Positions 16,233-25,171 of a DNA stretch of 64,000 bases are shown here, piece by piece; the first letter of the stretch is position 1, and every line of letters begins with the position of its first letter. The DNA comes from Streptomyces cyaneofuscatus. Lineage in GTDB: Bacteria > Actinomycetota > Actinomycetes > Streptomycetales > Streptomycetaceae. Under the pieces are notes generated by a model, which saw only the letters and a program-made list of their open reading frames with translations, was not told where the DNA came from and did no database searches. The position numbers and the translations under genes are program-made. The DNA lies in NCBI RefSeq assembly GCF_000718135.1, contig NZ_JOEM01000001.1:496001-560000 (forward strand). Direction: 5' to 3'.

Positions 16233-16660
16233 GCCCGGTGACCGCCGCCGCTCCCGTCCGCCGGCTCACCGTGCTCTACGACGCGCAGTGCCCGCTCTGC
16301 ACCCACCTGCGGCACTGGCTCGGCCGCCAGCGCCAGCTGGTCCCGCTGGACCTCGTACCGGCCGGATCGGCCGAGGCGCGGCGGCGGTTCCCGGAGCTGG
16401 ACCCCGCCGCCACCTACGCGGAGATCACCGTGGTGGGCGACCTGGGGCAGGTCTACCAGGGGACGTCGGCCTGGATCGTCTGCCTGTGGGCGCTGGCGAA
16501 GTACCGCTCGAAGGCCCACTGGCTGACCACCCCGGCCGGAGCGCCCTTCGCCCGGGGGACCGTGCTCGCCGCGGCGAAGTACCGGTCGGTCACGGCTCCG
16601 CGGTGCGGGCCGCAGCAGGCGTGCCCCGTACCGCCGGGTGGTCAGTGGGCTCCCCGATAG
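16229..16660 (+). CDS. DCC-family thiol protein (DUF393)
   Basis: A 143-residue protein of the DUF393 or DCC family, annotated in many genomes as putative thiol-disulfide oxidoreductases. The hallmark Y-D-A-Q-C-P-L-C is near the N-terminus (Cys21 and Cys24), preceded by a short beta strand (R-L-T-V-L). A Trp-rich central helix (S-A-W-I-V-C-L-W-A-L) follows. I placed the start at GTG 16229, which overlaps the stop of the membrane-protein gene; GTG at 16238 is also possible. No biochemical role is firmly established for the family. The context suggests it services the small membrane protein or responds to the same signal. Confidence 0.85.
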   Translation: MSPVTAAAPVRRLTVLYDAQCPLCTHLRHWLGRQRQLVPLDLVPAGSAEARRRFPELDPAATYAEITVVGDLGQVYQGTSAWIVCLWALAKYRSKAHWLTTPAGAPFARGTVLAAAKYRSVTAPRCGPQQACPVPPGGQWAPR

Positions 16661-16673
16661 TGTGGGGGCCGTG

Positions 16674-17465
16674 GTGAAGGAAGAGAAGAACGTGCAGGAG
16701 AACGGGGCCGCGAAGCCCGCCAAGGCAGCCAAGGCCGCATCGTCCGGCAAGGCCGCGAAGAGCGAGCAGACCCGCACGCTGATTCTCGAGACGGCGCTCC
16801 GGCTCTTCGCCGAGCGGGGCTACGACAAGACGACGATGCGGGCGATCGCGCAGGAGGCGGGCGTCTCCACCGGGAACGCCTACTACTACTTCTCCTCCAA
16901 GGAGCACCTGGTCCAGGGCTTCTACGACCGCATCGCCGGTGAGCACGCGGCGGCGGTGCGGCCCGTCCTCACCGACGAGGCGGAGCTGGCCGACCGGATC
17001 CGGGGGGTGCTGCTGACCTGGCTGGACGTGGCGGAGCCGTACCACCGGTTCGCCGCCCAGTTCTTCAAGAACGCCGCCGACCCGGAGAGCCCGCTCTCCC
17101 CGTTCTCCGACGAGTCGGTGGCGGCCCGGGCGGCGGCGATCTCCATCCACCGGGAGACCCTCGCCGGTTCGAGCACCAAGAGCGATCCCGAACTGGCGCC
17201 GCTGCTGCCCGAGTTGCTCTGGCTGATGCAGATGGGCCTGGTGCTGTTCTGGGTGTACGACCGTTCCCCGGGCGCGGAGCGCAGCCGGCGGCTCGTCGAG
17301 CGCACCGCGCCGATCGCCGCACGGGCGATCGGGCTCTCCCGCTTCCGCGTGCTGCGACCGCTCGTACGGCAGGTTCACGCGCTGCTGGTGGAGTTCATGC
17401 CGGGTGCGTCGGCCGGGACCGAGCCCCGGCCGGCCGCGGCTCCGGCCGGCCGGCCGACGGGCTGA
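16674..17465 (+). CDS. TetR/AcrR-family transcriptional regulator
   Basis: A protein of about 263 residues with a Lys/Ala-rich N-terminal tail of about 25 residues, then a classical TetR helix-turn-helix: L-F-A-E-R-G-Y-D-K-T-T-M-R-A-I-A followed by A-G-V-S-T-G-N-A-Y-Y-Y-F and S-S-K-E-H-L. The remaining ~190 residues form the helical ligand-binding domain. GTGs at 16662, 16671 and 16674 are all possible; a GATAGT just upstream could serve as a -10 for a leaderless message. It is third in line after the membrane and DCC proteins. TetR proteins commonly bind palindromes at the head of their own operon, so the sites at 15711-15779 are its likely operators. Confidence 0.9.
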   Translation: MKEEKNVQENGAAKPAKAAKAASSGKAAKSEQTRTLILETALRLFAERGYDKTTMRAIAQEAGVSTGNAYYYFSSKEHLVQGFYDRIAGEHAAAVRPVLTDEAELADRIRGVLLTWLDVAEPYHRFAAQFFKNAADPESPLSPFSDESVAARAAAISIHRETLAGSSTKSDPELAPLLPELLWLMQMGLVLFWVYDRSPGAERSRRLVERTAPIAARAIGLSRFRVLRPLVRQVHALLVEFMPGASAGTEPRPAAAPAGRPTG

Positions 17466-17472
17466 CCGACGA

Positions 17473-17497
17473 CGTCCCGGCCGGGGAGGCCGGGACG
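17473..17497. terminator. Bidirectional terminator between TetR and peptide-binding protein genes
   Basis: CGTCCCGGCC (17473-17482) and GGCCGGGACG (17488-17497) form a 10-bp stem with a 5-nt loop in the 39-nt gap between convergent genes. Confidence 0.75.
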
Positions 17498-17504
17498 ACG
17501 CCCG

Positions 17505-19058
17505 TCAGATCCAGCTGAGTTCCCACAGGCGCCAGAAGCCGGTGCCGTCGGAGAGGTACTGGGAGCCGGCGACGTCCGTCTTGGCGACGACGTAGTCCTT
17601 CTTCTGCCAGAGCGGCAGCAGCGGCACGTCCTCGCCGACCAGCTTCTGCATCTCCTTGAAGTCGTTGGAGGTGCGGCCGCGGTCGCTGAACTGCTGCGTG
17701 GCGGCGATCAGCCGGTCCATCTTCTTGCTGGAGTAGCCGCTGTGCAGGACGTTGCCGGTGCCGACGAGCGGCTGGCTGAAGGTGTCGGGGTCCGGGAAGT
17801 CCGGGAACCAGCCGACGGTGTACATGTCGTACTCCCCGGCCGCGTAGCCCTTCTGGTACTTCGTCCACTCCACGGCCTTGACCGAGACCTTGAACAGCCC
17901 GTCCTTCTGGAGCTGGCGCCGGAGCTCGGCGGTCTCCTTGGTGTACATGTCGCCCTCGCGGTAGGCGAAGTTGACCGGGACCGGGGTCTCGACGCCGGCC
18001 TCCGCCAGCAGCTTCTTGGCCCGCTCCGGGTCGGAGGTGGGGTAGGCGTCGAAGAAGGGGGTGCTGTGCCCGATGTAGCCGGTGGGGATCAGCGAGTACA
18101 GCGGCTCGACCGTGCCCTGGTAGACCTTGCTGACCAGCGGGCCCCGGTCCAGGAGCGCGGCGACGGCCTGGCGGACCTTCTTCTCGCCGAACGGCGAGCT
18201 CTCCCGGGTGTTGAAGATGATGTTGCGGATCTCGGCACTGGCCGCCTCGGTCACCCGCAGCTCCGGGTCGCCCTCGTCCAGCTCGGCGAGCTTGGAGGCG
18301 GGCAGCTGGCGGTGGGCGATGTCCACGTCACCGTTGTTCCAGGCGGTCGCCAGGTCCTCGGACGCCTTGAAGTAGCGGATGTTGACCGCTTCGCCGATCT
18401 TCTTGAGCGCACCCTTGTACTTCAGGTTCGGCACCAGCTCGGCGCGGTTGTCCGGCTCGTACGACTTGAGGACGTACGGTCCGGAGCCGTCGACCTGGTT
18501 GCCCTTGCGGAGTTCGTCCTTGGGGTACTTGGTCGGGTCGACGATCGCCGCGGCGCCGGTGGCGAGCTTCTGCGGGAAGGTCGCGTCCTTGCCGGAGAGG
18601 TTGAACGTGATCGTGCGGCCCTCGGTCGACACCGAGTCGAGCGTGGGGAAGAGACCCGCGGGGCCGACGTCCGACTTGATCGTGAAGATCCGGTCGAAGG
18701 AGTACTTGACGTCCTCGGCGGTGATCTTCCGGCCGTTGGAGAAGACCAGGTCGTCCCGGAGCTTGCACTGGTACGTCTGGAGCTTCTGCCCGACGAACGC
18801 GCAGCTCTCCGCGGCGTCCGGCTCCGGCACGATGGCCCCGGGCTTGAAGGTCATCAGCGACTGGTAGATGTTGCTGTAGATCGCCCAGGAGCCCGCGTCG
18901 TACGCACCGGCCGGGTCCAGGGAGGAGACGACGTCCGATGTCCCGACGGTGATCGCGTCGGCCTTCGCCTCCCCCGACGGGAGCAGTTGCCAGGCGCCGA
19001 CGCCTGCGATGACCAAAACCGCGAAAATCGCGAGAATCCGTACCCGGACCGACCGCAT
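17505..19058 (-). CDS. ABC transporter substrate-binding protein, family 5 (oligopeptide type)
   Basis: A 517-residue extracytoplasmic solute-binding protein of the SBP_bac_5 class, which captures peptides or related solutes. Residues 6-23 form an uncleaved-looking anchor or signal peptide without a lipobox (F-A-V-L-V-I-A-G-V-G-A-W). The mature protein shows V-S-S-L-D-P-A-G-A-Y-D near its start, G-R-K-I-T-A-E-D-V-K-Y-S-F-D-R, G-S-G-P-Y-V-L-K-S-Y and Y-D-M-Y-T-V-G-W-F-P-D-F-P-D-P. The ATG at 19058 follows AAGGGAGAG. No permease or ATPase gene is adjacent, so this is an orphan receptor or a conserved stand-alone binding protein. Confidence 0.92.
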   Translation of the reverse strand: MRSVRVRILAIFAVLVIAGVGAWQLLPSGEAKADAITVGTSDVVSSLDPAGAYDAGSWAIYSNIYQSLMTFKPGAIVPEPDAAESCAFVGQKLQTYQCKLRDDLVFSNGRKITAEDVKYSFDRIFTIKSDVGPAGLFPTLDSVSTEGRTITFNLSGKDATFPQKLATGAAAIVDPTKYPKDELRKGNQVDGSGPYVLKSYEPDNRAELVPNLKYKGALKKIGEAVNIRYFKASEDLATAWNNGDVDIAHRQLPASKLAELDEGDPELRVTEAASAEIRNIIFNTRESSPFGEKKVRQAVAALLDRGPLVSKVYQGTVEPLYSLIPTGYIGHSTPFFDAYPTSDPERAKKLLAEAGVETPVPVNFAYREGDMYTKETAELRRQLQKDGLFKVSVKAVEWTKYQKGYAAGEYDMYTVGWFPDFPDPDTFSQPLVGTGNVLHSGYSSKKMDRLIAATQQFSDRGRTSNDFKEMQKLVGEDVPLLPLWQKKDYVVAKTDVAGSQYLSDGTGFWRLWELSWI

Positions 19059-19359
19059 TGCCGTGCTCTCCCTTACCAGCCCCACCACGGCAGTTGCGCT
19101 CAGACACGCACACTGCCGCACGTTCGCGCTTACCCAATCACACGATTTTCACATCTGGAAGAGTAAATGGGGCGCTCACAGCCTTTTGTTGGACACGTTC
19201 CACGCAGCGTGTCCGAAAAGGCCGTTTCCCGCCTCCGACCTGCGGGTTTCCGTAGCTGAGGGTGACGTTACGGTGCGGTTTTGTTGAAGATCGCATGATC
19301 GCAACCGCAACGTCCGCAGAGGCGGGAGGCGGGCCTCGGGCCAGGTTTCCGAGTGCGTT
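19059..19359. other. Intergenic region upstream of peptide-binding protein
   Basis: About 300 relatively AT-rich bases between two minus-strand genes. It should hold the peptide-binding-protein promoter. A hairpin GGACACG (19191-19197) / CGTGTCC (19208-19214) with a 10-nt loop is the only clear structure. No small gene is supported. Confidence 0.5.
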
Positions 19360-20802
19360 TCAGGCCTGGCGCGAGGCGAGTTCGACGACGGTGATGTCGG
19401 CGGGGGCGCCGACCCGGACCGGCGGGCCCCAGGCGCCCGCACCGCGCGAGACGAACAACTGCGTGTCGCCGTACTGTTCGAGCCCGGCGACGGTCGGGTT
19501 GGCCAGCTCGGCGAGGTAGTTCCCCGGCCAGAGCTGTCCGCCGTGGGTGTGGCCGGAGAGCTGGAGGTCGACACCGTGCTCGACGGCGTCGTGGATGACG
19601 ACGGGCTGGTGGGCGAGGAGGACGGCGGCGCGGCCGCGGTCCCGGTCGCCGAGCGCGCGGACGAAGTCGGGGCCCTGGCCCTCGGTCTCCCCCGCGATGT
19701 CGTTGACCCCGGCGAGGTCGAACCCGCCCATCTCCACCCGGGCGTTCTCCAGCGGGATCAGCCCCAGTTCGCGGACGTGGTTCACCCACTCCTCCGCACC
19801 GGAGAAGTACTCGTGGTTGCCGGTGACGAAGAAGCTGCCGTGCCGGGCCCGCAGACCGGCCAGCGGTTCGGCGGCGGAGCCGAGGTCGGCCACGGAGCCG
19901 TCGACCAGGTCACCGACGACGGCGACGAGGTCGGGCGAGGTGGAGTTGATGGTGTCGACGATGCGCCGGGTGTGGGCGCGGCCGAGGATCGGGCCGATGT
20001 GGATGTCGCTGACGACGGCGATCCGGAAGCCGTGGGCGGCGCGGGGCAGCTTGGCGAGCGGCACGGTGATGCGCTTGACGCTCGGCCCGCGCAGCACGTT
20101 GGCGGTCCCGTATCCGACGGTGGCGAGCCCGGCGGCGGCAGCGGCGCCGCCGACGACCCGGGAGACGAAGAGGCGGCGGGAGGGGTGGGCGAGGCCGGTG
20201 GCGGAGGCGGGGGCGGCCGGGTCTGCTTCCGCCGGTTCCGTTTCGGCCGGTGCGGCTGGTGCTGCCTGTTCCGTATCGCGTACCGCTTCCGCTTCCGGTT
20301 CGGCGGCCGGTGCGGTCGCCGGGGCCGGGTCGGCCGAGGTGGAGGGGCAGCTCCGGCCCGCCGGGACGAGTTCCTCCGTACGGGGACGGGTTCCGCTCGT
20401 GGTCGCGGGGAGGGTTCCGTCCACCGCCGTTCCGGAGGTTCCGGTTCCGGCTGTGGCACGGGCCGCGGCGGCCGCGTCGCGCCGGGCGAGCACCCGGGTC
20501 AGCAGCGGGCGGACGACCTCGCCCACGAGCAGGGCCAGCGTCAGGTACATCAGGCAGGCCAGCCACAGGAACCCCGGCCAGGCGAGCACCTGCTGGAGCC
20601 AGAAGGGCGCGCCGATCCGGCCGGAGGTCATGGCGCCGAGGCTCAGCAGGGGCAGCACGAAGGCGGCGACGGTGCCCACCGTGCGCAACGTGCTGCCGGG
20701 TGCCGTCGTGTCACCGACGAACCGGCGCCACACATAGCGGTGCACGCTCGCGAGCAGCGCCAGCACCACGAGCGCCACCAGGACGAAGACCACTGCTGCC
20801 AT
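19360..20802 (-). CDS. Membrane-anchored metallophosphoesterase
   Basis: A 480-residue protein. The N-terminal ~105 residues hold three or four membrane segments. A long Ala/Pro/Glu/Thr-rich linker (about 110-200), a Tat-like or anchor segment (S-R-R-L-F-V-S-R-V-V-G-G-A-A-A-A) and a C-terminal calcineurin-like phosphoesterase domain follow. All five metal-binding motifs are visible: D-I-H-I-G, G-D-L-V-D-G, G-N-H-E-Y, L-L-A-H-Q-P and G-H-T-H-G-G-Q. It should be a two-metal phosphatase or phosphodiesterase; the YaeI/UDP-diacylglucosamine-hydrolase-like branch is one option, but the substrate is unknown. It is followed at 24 nt by a co-directional short membrane protein gene, so the two may share a promoter. 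Confidence 0.92.
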   Translation of the reverse strand: MAAVVFVLVALVVLALLASVHRYVWRRFVGDTTAPGSTLRTVGTVAAFVLPLLSLGAMTSGRIGAPFWLQQVLAWPGFLWLACLMYLTLALLVGEVVRPLLTRVLARRDAAAAARATAGTGTSGTAVDGTLPATTSGTRPRTEELVPAGRSCPSTSADPAPATAPAAEPEAEAVRDTEQAAPAAPAETEPAEADPAAPASATGLAHPSRRLFVSRVVGGAAAAAGLATVGYGTANVLRGPSVKRITVPLAKLPRAAHGFRIAVVSDIHIGPILGRAHTRRIVDTINSTSPDLVAVVGDLVDGSVADLGSAAEPLAGLRARHGSFFVTGNHEYFSGAEEWVNHVRELGLIPLENARVEMGGFDLAGVNDIAGETEGQGPDFVRALGDRDRGRAAVLLAHQPVVIHDAVEHGVDLQLSGHTHGGQLWPGNYLAELANPTVAGLEQYGDTQLFVSRGAGAWGPPVRVGAPADITVVELASRQA

Positions 20803-20826
20803 CCGCGCTTCCCTACGTTCCTGTTC

Positions 20827-21072
20827 TCATGCGCGCTCGTCGCGCAAAGCCCGGACACCACGCAACCCGATCGCGCCGACCACCGTCCCCAGAGACAAGG
20901 ACGTGATGGCGAGCAGCAGGTGCACCCAGAAGTAGCCGGTCGGCTCACCCGCGTCGTCGAACGCGAGCCCACTGCCGTCCTGCCACAGGTTCTTGACGAA
21001 AGAGATCCAGATGAACCAGCTCCACACCCCGAAGACGAGCAGGAACCAGGAGACGGGGCGGCTGAGCTTCAT
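20827..21072 (-). CDS. Small membrane protein, SCO4848-type family
   Basis: An 81-residue protein with two membrane helices (about 7-27 and 47-68) joined by an acidic loop (Q-D-G-S-G-L-A-F-D-D-A-G-E-P-T-G-Y). Conserved aromatic residues (W-S-W-F-I-W-I-S-F-V-K-N-L-W) mark the first helix. Its length, topology and position beside the D,D-carboxypeptidase match the small Streptomyces family named after SCO4848; that match is from memory. It is divergent from the carboxypeptidase gene (133-nt gap) and lies 24 nt upstream of the metallophosphoesterase. Its role is unknown. Confidence 0.8.
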   Translation of the reverse strand: MKLSRPVSWFLLVFGVWSWFIWISFVKNLWQDGSGLAFDDAGEPTGYFWVHLLLAITSLSLGTVVGAIGLRGVRALRDERA

Positions 21073-21205
21073 GGGTCCAGTATCGCCGCCGCCCTCCGGG
21101 CCCCTCGTCCGGGGTGGCGTCCGAAAGGGGCAGTCCCGGCCATCCCTCCGGCGGGTCAGCCGGTCCGGGTCCTCATCCACATCTTCGCCCTGTACGTTTT
21201 CGACC

Positions 21206-22642
21206 GTGCCAGCTCTGAAAAAGATCGCTTTGACGGTCATCTCCGCCGCCCTGCTGTCCGGTCTTGCGCTCACCCCCGCGTTCGCGGCCGACAAGGACAA
21301 GAAGGACGACAAGCAGCCCAAGCCGCCGAGCACGATGTCGAGCCTGGGCGGGGAGCAGCTCGCCAAGACGGGTGCCCAGGTCAACCTGGGTCCCGGCGCA
21401 CCGGTGCTGCCGAAGAAGCTGTCCGGCCGCTCCTGGGTCGTCGCGGACGCGGAGAGCGGCGACATCCTGGCCGCGCACAACGCGCACTGGCGGCTGCCTC
21501 CCGCCTCCACCCTGAAGATGCTGTTCGCGGACACGGTCCTGCCCGCGCTCCAGCCCACCTCCCTGACCCACAGGGTGAAGGAGAGCGAGCTGGCGGGGGT
21601 CGGCGAGGGCAGCAGCCTGGTGGGCATCAAGGAGGACCACACGTACACGGTCCACGACCTGTGGCTCGGCGTCTTCCTGCGGTCGGGCAACGACGCGGTG
21701 CACGTGCTGTCGGAGATGTACGGGGGGGTCCCCGCGACCGTCACGGCGATGCAGAAGCACGCCGAGGAGCTCCAGGCGCTGGACACCACGGTCGTCTCGC
21801 CGGACGGGTACGACGCGCCGGGCCAGGTCTCCAGCGCCTACGACCTGACGCTGATCGCCCGCAGCGGGATGCAGAAGAAGGACTTCCGCGAGTACGCGGC
21901 GACCGCGTCCGCCGACTTCCCCGGTGAGAAGAAAGGGAGGAAGCGCGAGAGCTTCGAGATCCAGAACACCAACCGGCTGATCACCGGGGACATCGGGGTG
22001 GACCCGTACAAGGGCATCGCGGGCGTCAAGAACGGCTACACGACCCACGCGGGCAACACCTTCACCGGTGTCGCCGAGCGCAACGGCCGGGTGCTGCTGG
22101 TCACGGTCATGAACCCGTCGGCGGAGGAGAGCCACGCCGTCTACAAGGAGGCCGCCCACCTCCTGGACTGGGGCTTCGCCGCGAGCGGGAAGGTGACCCC
22201 GGTCGGACAACTGGTGCCGCCGAAGTCGGTGGACACCGGGAACGCGAACGGTGGCAAGGGCGCCCAGCCGGCCGCCGGGGCGGACCAGGGCTCGGGCGGC
22301 CAGGCGAAGGCCGCGCACGCGGCAACGGCCTCACGGGGCTCCGGCGGGGCCGGGATCGCGCTGGCGGTCATCGGCGGCGTGCTGGTGGTCCTGGCGTGCG
22401 CGGTGTTCCTGGTGAACCGGCGGTGGCCGGTGCCGGGGCTGAGCCGCCGTGCACCGGGCTCGGCCGATGCGACCGAGTCCGGCACGCCGGCCGAGGCCAC
22501 GGAGCCCGCTGAGCCGGCAGGGCCCCGCAAGCCCGCCGAGGCCGCCGACTCCGCCCAGCCCGCCGAAGCCGCTGAGCCCACCGGGCCGAAGGCTTCGGTC
22601 CAGGCGACCGAAGCGACCGGCCCGGCCGAGAAGAAGTCCTAG
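21206..22642 (+). CDS. D-alanyl-D-alanine carboxypeptidase (low-mass PBP, S11)
   Basis: A 478-residue penicillin-binding protein that trims the terminal D-Ala from peptidoglycan stems. It has a signal peptide (residues 5-27, ...P-A-F-A-A). The catalytic S101-T-L-K104 tetrad and the S160-G-N162 motif are present, but the third motif is K275-N-G277 rather than the usual K-T-G. A Pro/Gly/Ala linker leads to a C-terminal membrane anchor at about 385-405, then a long Ala/Pro/Glu-rich cytoplasmic tail. GTG 21206 lacks a ribosome-binding site but has TACGTT ending 6 nt before it, so the mRNA may be leaderless. Its TAG overlaps the convergent brkB-like gene by four bases (CTAG). Confidence 0.92.
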   Translation: MPALKKIALTVISAALLSGLALTPAFAADKDKKDDKQPKPPSTMSSLGGEQLAKTGAQVNLGPGAPVLPKKLSGRSWVVADAESGDILAAHNAHWRLPPASTLKMLFADTVLPALQPTSLTHRVKESELAGVGEGSSLVGIKEDHTYTVHDLWLGVFLRSGNDAVHVLSEMYGGVPATVTAMQKHAEELQALDTTVVSPDGYDAPGQVSSAYDLTLIARSGMQKKDFREYAATASADFPGEKKGRKRESFEIQNTNRLITGDIGVDPYKGIAGVKNGYTTHAGNTFTGVAERNGRVLLVTVMNPSAEESHAVYKEAAHLLDWGFAASGKVTPVGQLVPPKSVDTGNANGGKGAQPAAGADQGSGGQAKAAHAATASRGSGGAGIALAVIGGVLVVLACAVFLVNRRWPVPGLSRRAPGSADATESGTPAEATEPAEPAGPRKPAEAADSAQPAEAAEPTGPKASVQATEATGPAEKKS

Positions 22643-23586
22643 GCGCGGGTGGAGCCGCCCGGCGCCGCTGCGCCGGCGGCCTCCCCCGACCCGGCCTCCG
22701 GCGCGTCCTCCGCCCGGCCCTCGCCCAGCTCCTCCTCCTTGGACCCGGTCGCGGTCCACGAGGCGCAGAACAGCAGCAGCTTGGCGGAGAAGTTGATCCA
22801 CAGGAGCAGCGCGATCGGCACGCCGAACGCGCCGTACATGCTCTTGCCCGCGACCCCCTTCATATAGCTGCCGAGCAGCAGCTTGAGCAGCTCGAAGCCG
22901 ACCGCGCCGATCAGGGCCGCGACCACGAGCCGGCGCCGGGGCGGCTCCACCCCGGGCAGCAGCGACAGCAGATAGAGGATCAGCAGGAAGTCGGCGAGGA
23001 CCGCCACCGCCAGGGCGGCGATCTGGAGCAGGATGCCGCCCACGCCGCCGTGGGAGATGCCGAGCCGGTCGGCGCTCCAGCCGACGGCCGTCGTCCCTAC
23101 GGTGGAGACCGCGAGGGTGGCGAGCGCCGCGCCCCCGAGGCCGACCAGCAGCACGGCGTCCTTGAGCTTGGCGACGACCGGGTTGGCCTCCTGGACGTCG
23201 TCCAGCTCCCAGACCGCGCGCAGGCACTCCCGCATCGAGCCGATCCAGCCGACACCCGTGAACAGCAGCAGCGCACCGGCCACCAGACCGACCGTGCCCG
23301 CGTTGGCGACCAGGGTGTCGATGCCGAGCTGGTCGGAGATGCCCGGCACCTGCTCGGCGAGCTTGTCCTTGATGGTGTCCAGCTGCTTGTCGCTCAGCAG
23401 CGCGGCCGCGATCGCCGCGCCGACCGCGATCAGCGGGAAGAGCGCCAGGAAGCTGATGAAGGTGATCGCGGCGGCGAGCCTGGCCCAGTGGACCTTCTCC
23501 AGCCGCTCGTAGGAGCGCCAGGCGTGCGTCTCCATCAGCCGGGAGACGAGCGGCCCGACGACGGGGAGTTTCTTGAGCCAGTCCAT
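22639..23586 (-). CDS. YihY/BrkB-family integral membrane protein
   Basis: A 315-residue membrane protein of the YihY/virulence-factor BrkB family. About six helices are visible. The conserved N-terminal block A-I-T-F-I-S-F-L-A-L-F-P-L is present, and the helix-five/six region ends in G-A-F-G-V-P-I-A-L-L-L-W-I-N. The C-terminal 35 residues are an acidic, Ala/Gly-rich cytoplasmic tail. Older descriptions as ribonuclease BN are not supported for this family; its function is unsettled. ATG at 23586 (M-D-W-L-K-K) was chosen for family length. Its stop interlocks with that of the D,D-carboxypeptidase gene. Confidence 0.9.
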   Translation of the reverse strand: MDWLKKLPVVGPLVSRLMETHAWRSYERLEKVHWARLAAAITFISFLALFPLIAVGAAIAAALLSDKQLDTIKDKLAEQVPGISDQLGIDTLVANAGTVGLVAGALLLFTGVGWIGSMRECLRAVWELDDVQEANPVVAKLKDAVLLVGLGGAALATLAVSTVGTTAVGWSADRLGISHGGVGGILLQIAALAVAVLADFLLILYLLSLLPGVEPPRRRLVVAALIGAVGFELLKLLLGSYMKGVAGKSMYGAFGVPIALLLWINFSAKLLLFCASWTATGSKEEELGEGRAEDAPEAGSGEAAGAAAPGGSTRA

Positions 23587-23772
23587 GAACGTACGCGTAC
23601 CCTTCCGCGCCCGGAAAACCTGCGGGTCGCACCGAGGACTCTTCCGGACGCGTCCGGAAGGCCTACCCCTCGTCCTGGTGACACGCGATCCATCACCCAT
23701 TCCGGTGAGTGCTGTAACAAAGGTGACGAATGGGTTTTCCCGGACGATACGCCCGGGGCTACGGTCACGGGC

Positions 23773-25131
23773 ATGTCCGTCGACACGGTGTCCTTGACCG
23801 GCTGGGGCCGCACCGCCCCGACCACCGCCGTACGGTTTCGCCCCCGTACGTACGAGGAGGCGGCTGCCGTGGTCCGCGGCCGCGGGCCCCGGGGCGCCCT
23901 GGCCCGGGGGCTCGGGCGGGCGCCCGGTGACGCGGCGCAGAACGCGGGCGGCTCGGTGCTCGACATGACCGGCCTGGACCGGGTCCGCGCCCTGGACGAG
24001 GAGGCGGCGACGGTCCGCTGCGACGCGGGGGTGACCCTGGACCGGCTGCTGCGGATCCTGCTGTCGCGCGGCCTGTTCCTGCCGGTCGTGCCCGGGACCG
24101 GCAGGATCACGGTGGGCGGCGCGATCGGCTCCGACGTGCACGGCCAGGACCACCCGGGGGCCGGTTCGCTCGCCCGGCACGTGGACGCACTCGAGCTCCT
24201 CACCGCCGACGGCGAGGTGCGTACGGTGACGCCGGGCACCGCCCTCTTCGACGCGACCACCGGCGGCCTGGGGCTGACCGGGGTGATCCTCTCCGCCGCC
24301 CTCCGGCTGAAGCGCGTGACCACCCCGCTGGTCTCCGTCTCCACCGAGCGGGCCACGGACCTGGACGACCTGCTGGCCCGCTTCACGGCGGCCGGGAGTG
24401 ATCGGTCGCCGTACGCCTCCGCCTGGATCGACCTGCTCGCCCGGGGCCGGGCGACCGGACGCGGGGTCCTCACCCGAGGGGAGCACGCGCCCTCTTCCGT
24501 ACTACCGGCGCACGCCCGGCGCACGATGCGCGCCCCGCGCACGGTCGAGCCGGACCGCCGCCCCACCGGGCCGCTCCTCCCCGGAGGGCTGCTGGGCCGG
24601 ACCGCCACCGCCCTCCTCAACGAGGTCCGCTACCGGAGTGCGCCCCGCGCCCGGACCGGCGAGCTACGCACCACCGCCGCCTTCTTCCACGCCTCGGATG
24701 CGCTCCCCGACGCGAACCGGCTGTACGGCCGCGCCGGGCTCGTGCGCTACCGGTTCACCGTCGGGTACGGGCAGGAGGAGACGCTGCACCGCGTCGTGCG
24801 GCGGATCTCGGCGCGGCGCTGCCCCGCGTTCCGGGCCGAACTCCAGCGGTTCGGCGCCGCGGGCGCGGGCCTGCTGTCGTTCCCGGCGCCCGGCTGGACG
24901 CTCGCCGTCGACCTGCCCGCCGCCCTGCCCGGCCTCGCCCGCTTCCTGGACGGCCTCGACGACGAGGTGGCGGCCGCCGGCGGCCGGGTCTGCCTGGCGC
25001 AGGACGCGCGGATGCGGCCGGAGACGGCGGCCGCGATGTACCCGGGGCTCGGCGCGTTCCGGGAGCTGCGGGCGGAGCTGGACCCGACGGGGGCGTTCCG
25101 CTCGGACCTGGCCCGCCGGCTCGCCCTGTGA
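23773..25131 (+). CDS. FAD-binding oxidoreductase, DprE1-like
   Basis: A 452-residue PCMH-type flavoenzyme closest in layout to DprE1, which oxidises decaprenylphosphoryl-ribose at C2'. The FAD-binding half (about 15-200) shows R-P-R-T-Y-E-E-A-A-A-V-V, R-G-L-G-R-A-P-G-D-A-A-Q-N, P-V-V-P-G-T-G-R-I-T-V-G-G-A-I and G-S-D-V-H-G. The C-terminal half carries Y-Q/G-Q-E-E-type and S-F-P-A-P-G-W-T-L-A-V-D-L-P segments typical of this group. There is no ribosome-binding site before ATG 23773; TACGGT lies 7 nt upstream, so the mRNA may be leaderless. The next gene is the DprE2-like reductase, making a two-step epimerase pair likely. Confidence 0.85.
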   Translation: MSVDTVSLTGWGRTAPTTAVRFRPRTYEEAAAVVRGRGPRGALARGLGRAPGDAAQNAGGSVLDMTGLDRVRALDEEAATVRCDAGVTLDRLLRILLSRGLFLPVVPGTGRITVGGAIGSDVHGQDHPGAGSLARHVDALELLTADGEVRTVTPGTALFDATTGGLGLTGVILSAALRLKRVTTPLVSVSTERATDLDDLLARFTAAGSDRSPYASAWIDLLARGRATGRGVLTRGEHAPSSVLPAHARRTMRAPRTVEPDRRPTGPLLPGGLLGRTATALLNEVRYRSAPRARTGELRTTAAFFHASDALPDANRLYGRAGLVRYRFTVGYGQEETLHRVVRRISARRCPAFRAELQRFGAAGAGLLSFPAPGWTLAVDLPAALPGLARFLDGLDDEVAAAGGRVCLAQDARMRPETAAAMYPGLGAFRELRAELDPTGAFRSDLARRLAL

Positions 25132-25171
25132 CGTACCCACCTCGCCTCCACCCCTTGAACAGGAGTGTTCC

